This document shows positions 50,532 to 62,600 of a stretch of DNA of 64,000 nt, in pieces. The position numbers and the translations under genes were made by a program. Origin of the DNA: Lithospermum erythrorhizon (taxonomy: Eukaryota; Streptophyta; Magnoliopsida; Boraginales; Boraginaceae); contig JADFUC010000242.1 in assembly GCA_019722365.1 (NCBI GenBank), positions 1-64,000 on the forward strand. Reading direction: 5' to 3'. Position 1 is the stretch's first letter. The number at the start of each line of letters is the position of its first letter. Under the pieces are notes generated by a model. It was not told the origin of the DNA. It did not search any database and saw only the letters and a list, made by a program, of their open reading frames with translations.

Positions 50532-53500
50532 CTAGGCCACACGCGTTCTTTTTATCCTTTCCAATGCTCCTAGATGTGCATCAGCCTCTTTACCATTAGG
50601 TGCAGCTTCACGTTTCCCTTCTCCCTCTTCACCATTCTCATCTCTCTTCCGCACCAAACCTCCGAAAACTGCATCAGGGACATCTCGTTGTGCTATTTCA
50701 ACTTTATCATCCTCTTCAGAGTCACTGTCCTCAGGTAATTCGATGTCTTCTGTATTTGCTTGGTTCCTTTGGTTTCCATTAGTTTGTGATTCCGGACCAG
50801 CACTAACAAACCCTAACTTTCGGGTAGTCTCATTGTTGGTAGTGTCAGTAGCTGAAGGTGCTAATTGCCTTTCCAAAGCTGCCATATCGTCATCCTTAAC
50901 CCCAGCTTTCTTCAATGCATCTTTGGCTTCCTCGAGGGTCTGTACCTGATCCTTTTGCATTAAATACTCCGGCAAAATGAAGTGCGTCTGTCGAAAAAAT
51001 TATGATAGTTAGAGTAGGAGACTGGTCATGGTCAAAATGCCCAGTACAAATATAGAAGAGTTTGCAAAAAGTCTTTTAGCTTTCATGATAAGAATAGTAA
51101 CATGTCAAATGCAAAATTTAAATTCTGAGGAATCAACATTTTTTTTTGTAATACAGCATTGTAAGATAACTTAATTCTAATTAAACAAGTAAAGACATCA
51201 GTTCTGTCCTAGTACTTATGAAAACAAAATAGAAGACTTACTTGGCTATAACTTGCAGAAACACTTCTTTTGACTCGAAGCATTTCACGGAAAGTGTCTT
51301 CATTACCATGCTGCACTTCAAACTCATGCCACTTTGTCCAGAAGTCAGGATCTGACCTAGGATCAGCAAACTGGGATGAATGCTTGTACAGTGCACGGGC
51401 ACGATCTATTTCACCCAAGCTCTTTTCAAGCTCAGCATATTTAATACACATGACTTTCACATCTTTGTCAGGAAGCCCTGACTCGATTGCCTGTTCATAA
51501 ATTTCCCTAGTTTTCGGAATACCAAATATTTCAGCTGCACGAGCTATGTATATCTCATACATGCTCAATTTCTCATTGGCTGGGACAGCTTTCGTGGCCT
51601 GATCATATACCCTCATGGCACGCTTAGCAAGGCCAAAGTCCTCCTCGAGTTTAGCGTATTGCAGATATAGTGGTTTAACGGATTCTGCAGGAGCCTGAAA
51701 CAATTTGAATGTACAGTAAGATTTATGAGATGATGAAACAAAAGGGCAGATAAATTACTATTGATGGCGTAGAATGCTTTTAAAACTCAGCATAAGAACA
51801 GTACCAGTACCACTATGAACACTCTGTTTCCTGTCAACTCTGATTAGTTACACTATTATATCCATAATTAAAAATTAAATATACATTCTGGTGAAAAATA
51901 AATTGGTCAACTAATAGGTGGCAAAATTGTATTACTGCATTTGAATTAAGGGTAAACTTGAAAATAAATAGGGATACAATAAGGAAATAGCTCATGATTC
52001 TGCAACAAACTAAAATATCAAGTAGCTCATTTAATTTAGAACAGAGGAAGTACAAGATTGCTCATCAGTAATTTCACTTGCCTAAGGTCTATCCCTTAAC
52101 ATCAAGATTATTACAGTCGTGCATAAACTACTTAACTCCAATAACCAGCTGCCCTTCAAGTTTGTATGAAGTTTGATTGAACATTTAAGAAAAAACATCA
52201 ACTAGCCATATTATGGTGCTCGAGACAACTTATGAGGCCATGTATTGATTAAAATAGAAGAAGGATGACCAAACAAATTCCGAACTCAAATATCATACAC
52301 AATGATAAAAAGAACAGGTAACATATTTAAATAGTTTGTGAAGTAAAACATGGTCACAGGCAGAAACGGTTATGATTGAAAGAACTGAATTTCTGATTCA
52401 CCGATTTTTTGCAGTTGGGATGACATAAAACTAGATAAAAATTTTATCACAAGAATAAGAATGAGGAATGCCAAACATTCATTAACAAGAAAGATATCCA
52501 TAGAGAATGTTGTACCACTTCTACAGCGTTCTCAAAGAGCTCACGTGCGCGTTCCAGTTTTGACTTCCCGTATCTTTTGACAAATTTTGACAGATAAGTG
52601 ATCCATATATCCTTTACATGAGGGTATTTAAAGATCTTGACCCCTCTCTCGTACACTTTAAAAGCATCTTCGAAGTATTTTTTACTCTGGACGGAACAAG
52701 GACAAAAGATCAGTCCTTGGTCGTTTAAAGATGTACATAGACATCAGGAAGAAGGTGCAGATATAACTGATTTCATACCTCTAAAAGCATTGCATAATTA
52801 ATTATAATTTGAGGTGTGGCTATTTTCAAGTCCAATATTCTCTCATAAACTTCACGTGTAGATTCCAGTGTCCCCATGCCTTCCTCCAAGTCCACATAGA
52901 GGGTCCACAGTCTGAGCGATCTGTGAATCTTCATCTGCACAGGTTCATTGCCTTCTGCCGCAACTGCATAATCGACATTCAATATGAAAATTAGGTTCAT
53001 ATCTCAATCGCATAAAACTGTTGCTCAGAAATTTTGAAGTTCTCAATCGTGAAATTTGCAACAGAAGAAACATAAGGAAACACCAACTAATGAGGCTTCT
53101 AAGAGTAAGGTGTACAGAGACACTATATCTGAACAAGTGTATACATAAATAAAAATGTTGGACAGAACAATAATATAATCTTGATTTATCCAAGAACATC
53201 CTCACAAGTAGCAAATATGCAAAACATAAAAGTTCACTAAAAGAAGCCACTTACAGCTACAAAATATTGAAATTTACGGTTAATGAAAAAGGAACTAGTA
53301 ATGACTTGTAGTAATGTGAAATAAGAAAGAATCAATTAAAAAACTGTCTTAATGTACATTTTAAAAATTAATACGAGTATGGAACCAGCAACAACATTCA
53401 ATCATCTCAGTTATAGACTTAGTTGAACATGAAGGAAATGATCAGTAGTATACCACCATCCACCATCCATATAATACAACAGGGGAACCACTAAATAATA

Positions 53501-55433
53501 TGGTTGATGTAAGAAAAAAAAAGGTAACTACAGTTTTCTGAACTTACTTGTAGCAGATCCAGCAAAATTCTACTACAACCCCTGTTTTACTTTTTAGGGT
53601 AGTATCAGTATATGCTCGTTGTCATATTTTTTTTATGTCCTCATTTATTTCTCGTATTATCCTTCACCATTTGTAAAACAGCTACCAAAATGGTCAGAAT
53701 ATACCACTAGAGTATTAAAATTGAAGGTACATATTTCGAAAGGCTATTGCCATTTTAAATTCCATATCAAAAAAGACTTAAGAGTGTCAATAAGCTGTAC
53801 TGATGGAATATTATAATACAGAGTAGTAGAAAATTTTGCAATCCCACTAGATAAAAAAAATTGTGCATTGTGGAAATAACATCAGCAATAAAAGAAAACA
53901 ATGCCATAATGTAAGAGTCAGGATACCTCTGCGTTTGACCTCAAGTGATGGCTCTGCAGTGGCACGCCTCATAAGCTCAAGTGCACTATCAAAATTGTTG
54001 TGCCGAAGCTCCATTTCAGCCCATTCACACCACACACTAGCTAGATGATCTACGGCTTTGTAATTAACTTGCACAGCCTTATCAAAAATCACTCTTGCAT
54101 TTCCTATATCGTTGTGATTCTCATACAATTTTGCAAATGCAACCCATAAAGTATGCGGCTTTCCAACGGCCTTCATTGGGTCAACAGTCCTCACAGCCTC
54201 GGTATAAGTTAAAATCTGTTTGGTGGGATTTCCCTGGAACAATTTAACTCTTCTATGCCATTGCTCCACATTATGAGGATTCTGTCTAAGAAGCACACTG
54301 TTAGCCAGTTCTGGCCTCCTATCCATCAAATACTCCAATCGTGCCAACCTCAAATCAACATCCTTATCATCACATAACCAGAACTTCTCGAGCTTCTTCT
54401 GCAACTTTACCACATCCAACCGATCATCCTGCTCTTGCTGTTCCTCACCATCCCGCACTTCATTACTCTCCTCGAAATCGTCCTCATCCTCCTCCTCACT
54501 CTCATCCATGTCCTCCATCTTCAAAGCCAACATACTCTCCTCAAATTGTGAATAAGCATCGAAAATCACGCTAAAGTCCCTAACCGTGACCACAGTTGTC
54601 ATGCCTTCCTCAAAAACATCTCTAGCCTTCTCCACCAATCGCCTTCTAATGTAATAGTCAGCCAGCGAAGTCCACAACCGTCCCACTTCATCGGTAAACT
54701 TCTTAATCCCACCCCTTATAATAGCATCCACATTCAACCCCGTGATCACATCAGCGTGCTGAGTAAGCAAATCACACAACTCAAGCCAAAGCCTATGCTT
54801 CGTCTTCCCCTTAATTGAATAAAACTGATCGTCATTCAAAACCCCCGCTAACCTCTCAGCCGCCTCCTGCCACCTCTCCGAATTCAACAAAAACTCAATA
54901 AAATCCTCAATGTGACTAGGATCATACATCAAATACCGCCTATAAACCCTAAAAGACGTGTCAATCGGGACCCCCTTCTGCGAAACGAACACCAAATACG
55001 GATCCCAAATCCTATCATGTTGAGTCACAGGCAACGCGCACAACGCCCGATCAAACGTCCTCCGCGACCTAGTCAAAATCCGCTGCTCGGTTAAGGACAC
55101 CAAATACATAATCCAAATCCTAGGCATCTTATGCATAGTAACTAAAGCACGCTCGAAAGTATTATTCAAAGTCTGATACTGAGAATGAGAAATGGGCAGG
55201 TTTCGACAAACCTCGAGACGCTCACGTAAGTAAGCGTGCCAAAGCTTATAGCTTCCGGGCAGGGCTTTTAGAGCCCGTTCGTAAATTATGCTCCGTTTAC
55301 GAAACGGGGCATTTGAAAGAGCGATTAAATATCGCCACCATAATTTTAAGCTGAAGGGGTTGCGGAGAATCTCTTCTTCGTAAAGAAGGTCGTCTTGAGA
55401 TGGGTAGAGTTCAGCAGGGATTGAAGAAGACAT
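50532..55433 (-). CDS. SYF1: Pre-mRNA-splicing factor SYF1/XAB2, five coding exons
   Basis: HAT-repeat scaffold of the Prp19/NineTeen complex, active in nuclear spliceosome activation and, as XAB2 in animals, linked to transcription-coupled repair. Exons on the minus strand: 55433-53927, 52963-52779, 52686-52516, 51694-51242 and 50987-50532. All four introns are GT-AG and the phases join cleanly (1, 0, 0, 0). The product is 923 residues, close to the roughly 920 usual in plants. HAT motifs occur throughout, e.g. LWWRYLIAL (31-39), RIWIMYLVSL (105-114), YLQYAKLEEDFG in exon 4 and FWTKWHEFEVQHGNED near its end. An acidic linker covers about 308-338 and a second acidic tract about 852-866. The chosen ATG gives MSSSIPAELYPSQDDLLYEE, the family's usual start; an upstream non-ATG extension is rejected. 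There are no stops or frameshifts, so it appears functional. Confidence 0.96.
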
Positions 55434-57198
55434 TGTTTTTTTTTTGTTCAGATGGGTAGATTTAGGGTTTTGATGCAATATGTTGCCGAGTAGATATGCT
55501 CCGCATCGAAACAGTAAATGAAACAGTAAAATGAAGATGAAGGGAATTAACAAACACGCTCCATGTTCGTTAAAAACAAATAATCATCAATATATTTGAT
55601 TAGAAAAGCAAGCGAATTATCTTTCATGATTGTAAAGTAACGAATGAATTAAACATAAAAAAACAAACAAAAGAATAAATGGTTGAATATGAAACAACCA
55701 TAAGACTTGTTCGTTTGTTAAAGCTACAACGTGGAATGAAATCCGACAACAACTGCAACACGTAAAAAGTAAATTGTTAGTTTGTCGTCGAAACGTGCAA
55801 AAAAAAAAATCAGTACGAAAATGTGGTCTTTATTGATATTGAATCAATCACTAACTGATACGTTGTGAAATTTTGTTGGAATATTTCCACAGGCTGAAAA
55901 TGATAGTGGTTTTGATGTCTCGTTTGTTCGAGTCGAGCTTAGTAATAATATTCAGCAGGTCGAAACAGTGTAATTTGGTAGTGGACCATTGGTTTGAACT
56001 TGTAGTCACACATTTCCGTTATCTAAGTTTTGGCCGCTTCCCGCTGTCAGCGTAGGTTGTTGAACCGGGTGTGCTTCCTCGTACTCGTCAAAGGATCTCG
56101 GGTATTTCTTACGAATTTCATGACTTAACTGCCTTCGGATCGAGCCACTAACACCCCGCTCTCGAATATTCCGATCAACTCCTTGTCCACGATTGACCAT
56201 CTGTAACATAAAATTGAACAATAATTTCGAAATTATTGAAACACCAATTAACATAATTGAGAAATATTAACATGAAATCATCTTTGTTACAACTTGTTGA
56301 TTGATCTAAGCGAAGAAAAAATTGAGATACGATGGAGAAGAAACGAATATTTGCCTACAATTTAAGAAATATTAACAACAATTTAAAAAATATTAACAAC
56401 AAAATGATTTGAGAAATATTAACAACAATATTACTATCATATTTAACAATAATTTCGAAATTACACATTAATTATCAAAGAAAATCGATTTTGGAATAAA
56501 CTCGCTTCTTTCTTAACAAACATTGTATTAATTCGCTTGTTTTAATTCAGGCATTTGAACAATTCGCTTATTTTGTTATAAACATAGATCGAATTTGTTC
56601 GTTCACTAACAAACATGGCTTGAATTAAGCCTCTTTTATACTTGATCATAACCGATTTTAAAAATAATTTTAGCATGCTTTTTCTTTAATCCTAATCTCA
56701 ACATTAATTTAAAATGTATAAAGTTAGTCAACGAAATGATATACTTAAAGAAATCTATTAAGTTCTCGATTAATAAATTCGTTACTTCATAATAAACATA
56801 AATAGAAAAGTTCATATTGTAATAAACAAAGAAATGAATTAAGCATTACGCAGCAATCATGCATTCAATTAGTTTTAGCACCTGATAATCATGACATCAA
56901 TTAGCTAGTTACACAACAATCATGGCTTGGATAAGCTAGTTTCATAACAATCATTTCTTTAATATAAAGTTAGTAAATGAAATGGTACTTACTTGTTGAT
57001 TGATCACGACCAAAAATTGAGATAAGATGGAGAAGAAACGAATAATTGAGTTTTAGGTAGTACCAATTTAAGAAACATAAACAACGATTTAATAAATATT
57101 AATAACAAAATAATTTCATAAGAACAAACGATCACGGGTTATCGCGGTTGTTTTGTTAATAAATGGGTGGCATTGTAACTTCGGATGCATGTCGACCA
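55434..57198. other. SYF1 upstream region and intergenic DNA
   Basis: The promoter and 5' untranslated region of SYF1 lie in the first few hundred bases. A minus-strand frame at 56006-56254 reads RKKYPRSFDEYEEAHPV and may be a transposon-derived fragment, but I cannot name it. Two diverged copies of a segment of about 120 bp lie at 56290-56410 and 56990-57110. They share 'cttgttgattgatc', 'aaaattgagat', 'gatggagaagaaacgaat' and 'caatttaagaa'. Confidence 0.5.
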
Positions 57199-58914
57199 TG
57201 TAATAACTTTCCGTTACGCCCTAAGCAATTTTATTAAATTATATTTATCGATTCGATTGGTGGGACAGGAGATGATATCGATAATTTCGAATAGTATCGA
57301 TACTCGGGGGCAGTATGAATAATTATTAATATATGCAGGGAATAACACATTTTATGATGGATTTCATTAAAATTTTTATGCCAAAAGTGGAGAAAATAAA
57401 ATCGCTGACAACGTCACTTGCTTTTTCACTTTAAATATCACCCCGATCTTATCCACTATTAAATAAATCTTCATCCGAAACATCCTTTTCAATTGTTTGG
57501 CGAGATTCACCACGAAAGTTTGAAGCTTTGTGATCGCTTTAAGTTTTTGGAAGGTTGGCTTTTAGTTGACTTTTTGGTTTTGAATTTTAAAAGTTTTAAA
57601 TGGTGTAGAAGTATCCTCTAGGCTTGAATTATGTGTTTGGTAGTGATTATCATTGATTTTAGGGGTTAAAATGTGTTGATTGGGTTAGTTGACTTTTAGG
57701 TTGACTTTTCTAAATTTTGACATTGTATTATTTATGATGTTTTAGGATCTTAATATAGTTGTTTTGGAGTATAAGTGGGATGTTTGATGTTGATTGGAAG
57801 AGAATATTATGAGTTAGGTTTTTGTAAGTGAGTGGTAATTGGGTTTTTGAATTTAAGGTTGATTATATGGATTAATTGGTTGGAATTTCGTTGTTTTTTT
57901 TAGTCGTTTTAACGCGCGTAGTAATATTTTCACCTAGAGTTGTTAAGTTGATAACTATAATTGTTGTAAGTTGGAGTAATGTTATAATAGGAACTTTCGT
58001 TGGGTTATTTTGGGAGTATAAATATGAGATAAAGTATAAGAAGTAAGAAGGCTATATTACTAGTTGTATATTATAAGTAGTAATTATAATTTTGAATGCT
58101 TGTTTAGGCGTTGATCGTGGGAAGATTCGTTGTTGTGATTGCGTGGAGCTTATATACTAGGTGAGGTGAGTAGTTATCACCCTTTGGTGTATATATGTAT
58201 TTACTTTAATTGTGTATGATATTGTTTGTGTGATGCAAGGACTTATATATGTGAATATTATTGATTGTGATTGATATTTGAGCATGCTATTAGAGATGTT
58301 TAGTTGGAATCATAGGTGATTTCGGATGTGTTTAGTCGAGTTTTGAGGTGTAGAGAACTTTCGAGGTGATTTGACTTTTGATATTTAAGATGGGATTGTT
58401 GGATGATTTGAGTATCAATTACTAACCGTAGGAAATGATTGTAAGATAAGGATCGTTCGGTTGTTATTGTCTCGTGCCGGTGCGAGTGTGTTGTGCCTCG
58501 TACTTGATGCGGATGTGTTGTTAACTTCGCGAGGTTGAGGTTGTTTATATGCGGCGTTAGTGGTAGAAATTTGGATATGTTGAGTTGGTTGAGTTGTATA
58601 TTGTGGATGTTGGCTGCTTTTCAGGTATAGTTGAGAGATTGGAGATATGATTGATATTTAGAATTGTGGTATCTGTTTGGACTTTCGTGGTTATAGTTCG
58701 TATGGATTACTGATTTATATCTTTGGTTGGATTCTTTATTGAGACATCTTTATTCACGATATGTTGTTCGTAATGGAATGTATGATTTTTACATGAGATT
58801 GATTTCCTTATTGAGACCTTAGATTGTATTATGTTATAGCGTGTATAAAGATTCCTAGAAATCGTAAATTCTGACCTTGATATGTATGCTCTTTTTTATT
58901 ATTGGAAGTTTATC

Positions 58915-58985
<71 letters not shown>

Positions 58986-59517
58986 CTTCTAACTATATTT
59001 TACCATTTCTTTGTTTGTGGACTAAGTTCCGCCTGTGATAAGTATTCATAAAACTTCGCGACTTCTGACACAATGTCGTCTTGGCGGCATGATTTTTCGT
59101 GTCGGGTTGGCGGCTTGCCGAATTTGACATCTTCGTCTTGTTTGTCTGCGATAGTGGTTTGGAGCTTAGGTGAGCGGCCGGGTGACAGATTATCCTCGCG
59201 ATGCTTACATGCAGCAGTTGTTAACTACGTTTTTAGTCGTAATACATCGTGTGGTATTGGATCTGGTGGTGATTTATTAAATGTATTTTGTAAGCCCGAT
59301 GTAAAGTATTTTGGGGAGTTTATGTTTTATGGATTGACTTGTGTGATTAGGTATCGCCACGATGGATCGTTTTATTTAAAACCGTCTTTTCAGGACTTTT
59401 ATTGTGAAATTTCGATTTGTTTAAAAATAGGTTGTCTTTAAAAATGAGTCATCCATCGATTTGGTGACTCTGGTGTTCAGGATCGTGATATTTCTACGAC
59501 CTGGGCGGGTCGTTACA
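57199..59517 (+). repeat. 5' LTR of Ty3-gypsy element
   Basis: Starts TGTAATAAC and ends CGTTACA (TG..CA), directly followed by a primer-binding site. Length 2319 bp. It is related to the LTRs at 7841-10555 and 29884-32510. It contains the 'gttgactttttggttttgaa' landmark near 57570 and an (AT)n tract near its 3' third. Confidence 0.85.
58919..58983. repeat. (AT)n microsatellite within LTR
   Basis: About 65 bases of AT dinucleotides with one interruption (atactatat). Confidence 0.95.
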
Positions 59518-59521
59518 GTTT

Positions 59522-59533
59522 TGGTATCAGAGC
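59522..59533 (+). other. Primer-binding site, tRNA-iMet type
   Basis: TGGTATCAGAGC, complementary to the 3' end of initiator methionine tRNA, four bases after the LTR. This fixes the LTR boundary and the plus orientation of the element. Confidence 0.9.
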
Positions 59534-59636
59534 CTAGGTTTCAGATTCTTTGAGTTATCTGTGTGGTTGTGTGTCTATCTGAATTTTCTTCCTTGAGTTG
59601 CTTTGGATTGTGTCTTTTCTTACGGTATGTAGACTA

Positions 59637-62600
59637 TGAGGATGCCACGAGCCAGCGTGGAGCGGCTCGTGCTATGAGAGGCGCTCGGGGTAGACCGAGA
59701 GGTCTTGGGAGGTAGAGACGGGCGAGGAGGCGAGGCTGGTAGAGGCCATAAATGGCGATGGTAGCGGTGTGGACGAGGGGTTCGGGGTATATCGGTTGGC
59801 CATCTTGTTGAGGATGGTAGGCCTTGGAGAGAGTATCTGCGGGGCCCGTATATGGCGTATGAGGAGGTTGATTTTTTCGGAGAGCGAAACTCTTTTGTCG
59901 GTTTTAGAAGAGGGATCTCGGTTTCGGGTTGTTCCTGAGTTGAGGCTATAGAGTCTATAAGAGATATGAAGACTATGTAGAGCCGATGGAGTATCGAAGG
60001 TGAGCTAGGATGAAGTTAAGCTACATATAAGGCTTGGCAGTCTTCCAATGATTGAGTGGGAGGAATCTGGTCTGTCATTGGCCTTCTTCGGAGAGAGCCA
60101 TGTTTTTGGGAGGCCGGTTTGTAGAACTTTTCAGGAATCTTGTGTTTGGATACTCGTATGGCGATGGAGAGAGAGTTGATTTCTACATTTCGAGAATGCA
60201 GTCGGTGGAGGAGGGTATGAAAGAGGCGGTTGGTGACATGTGCCGGTTACTTTCACGATGTAGACCCGGCCAGGCCGAAGAAGATCGTGGGTTAGAGATG
60301 GATTGACATGGGAGATACGTCACCAGATTTCTTTGATGGCTGTCACTTAGTTTCCGTGCGATGAAAATCTGTGAATATGGAGATGGAGTTGGCGGAACCT
60401 GAGGCGAGTGGGGTAAAGAGGAGTCGACCAGAGGCATTCAGTCCAGGTGGGTCTTCTAGTTCAGTTCGGAGGCGGGCCGAGACGGCGAGTCGCCCCAACG
60501 AGTTATTTGATACTCGAAATCGGTTCATCAGGGATTCTTCGCGGCTCATTTTTCGCGTGGATACCCTTGAGATCTAGAGGTGGGTTTTAGGGTGGTATTC
60601 ACGGGATTCGAGGAGGAAGGCTGTCGAATTTGTTTTCGATGTGGTCGGGTTGGAGCACGAGGGATGCGGGACTCTCTTGGGAGAGGGGAGGCGATATGCT
60701 TTCGTTGTGAGCGGTAGGCGTAGCGAGAAGGATTGTACCTACTTTCGTAGGAGATGTGGTGCTAGTACTTCTCTGTATTTAGTTCAGCCATGCAGTGGCC
60801 GGTTATCGGAGAGGGCCGTGGTGGGCGTTTTTGGAGGCCGTGGAAACGGGGCCAGTGGGGTGGCGGGTGGCGGCCGGAGGCGGAGTTGGGCGAGGCGGAT
60901 TCGTATAGATTTACCCGTGAGGCGCCCAGGATCTCCCGGGGTGGTGACGGTGCTCTGTGCTTGTGTGATATTGAGGCGAGAGTATTATTTGATTATGGGC
61001 CTCTTCCGTTCTTTTGTTTCTCGGAGTTTGGCTAACCTTCGTGTTGTAGTGCTGCTGGTCCACTTGATATTATGGCGGTAGGGAGGTCGGTGGAGGTCCC
61101 TTGGGTATATAGGGATTGTCCTTTGGGTGTATGTGGTCAGTTGTTACCTGTAGATTTACTTCCATTTGAGCTGGTAGATTTTGATCTTATTTTGGGTATG
61201 GATTGGTTGGGGAAACATCATGTTGTGATTGATTGCCACCGGAAGGAGATTACGCCCCGTGGTCAGGAATCGGAGCGTCCGTTTCGTGGAGACGGGGGAA
61301 GATTCTACCTTGAGTTTTATATCGACACTTGAGGGTAGAAGGTTGATGAAGAAAGGTTTGTGTTAGGGTTTTACGGGCTACGTGATTGATCTGAAGAAAG
61401 AAGAGAGCAAATTGGAGGATGTTCGGGTTGTCAGAGAGTTCGTAGATGTTTTTTTTGAGGAATTACTAGGGTTGCCGCCAGAGAGAGAGAGATCGAGTTT
61501 TCTATTAAGGTTGTTCCCCGTCTGGCGCCCAATTTACATTCCGCCATAGCGAATGGCCCCAGCCGAGTTGCAGGAGTTGAGGACTCAGTTACAGTTGTTG
61601 GATAAAGGAGTTAAATCGGACGAGTGTATCTCAAGTGGGAGGTGCATGGGATGGTTGTTGTAAAGAAGAAAGATGGTTCGATGAGGCTATGCTTTGAATA
61701 TAGGCGGAGTTGAACAAAAGAATTGATGATTTGTTGTCAATTTGAGAAGGATGTAAAGTGTTCTGAATTGATTTGAGGTCGGTTATCACCGGTTGAGTTA
61801 AGGAGGGTGATATTCGAAGTCGGCTTCAGATCTCGATATGAGCACGTACCGATTCATGGTGATGCCGTTTGGGTTGAAACAAATACACCGGCGGCATTTA
61901 TGGATTTGATGAATCTGGTGATGCAGAGATTATACGGATAAATTTGTTCTTGTATTCATCGATGACATTACGATATATTCGGCGAAGAAGAGGGCGTAGA
62001 GGCGTTGCGGATAAGTATTGGAGAACTTTGAGGGAAGCGTATGATGATATGCCAAGTTTTCTAAGTGCAAGTTCTGGTTGGCGAAGGTGCAATTCTTGGG
62101 CCATGTTATTTCTGGTGAGGGTATTTGTGTTGATCCTCAGAAGGTGGAGGCCGTGAATAGTGGGAGCGTCCAGAGTGTGGCCCAAAGTGAGGGGTTCTTG
62201 GGGTTAGCTAGTTACTACAGGAAGTTTATCAGGGACTTCTCTTTGATTAGACTCCGATGACTATGTTGACTAGAAGGGTGTTCCACTTTTATTTGGGATG
62301 ATGATTCTGCGAGAAGCCCATTTTGAATGTTGAAGGAAAAAATTATTATTGCTCCGATATTAATATTACCGTCACGGATCGGAAGGTTATGTAATTTATA
62401 AGCGATACTTTGCTGGGATTGGGATGTGTTTGATGCGAGAATTGGAAGGTGATTGCTTATGCTTCTCGACAAGCTAACGGAATCACGAGAAAAATTACCC
62501 GACTGTGATCTTGAGTTGGTATGATAATCTTTCTTGTGAAATTGTGGAAACCATTATTTGTATGGTGTTAAATGCCAAATTTTCACCGACCACAAGAGTT

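Noticed and set aside
54341..55094. Plus-strand Pro/His-rich open frames
   Set aside because: They are antisense to the first exon of SYF1.
55434..55553. In-frame 40-residue extension upstream of SYF1 ATG
   Set aside because: It begins at a TTG codon and has no family resemblance; the ATG at 55433 gives the conserved N-terminus and a normal protein length.
60790..61035. Glycine/arginine-rich open frame as a separate gene
   Set aside because: It overlaps the gypsy protease region and is part of the decayed Gag-Pol.
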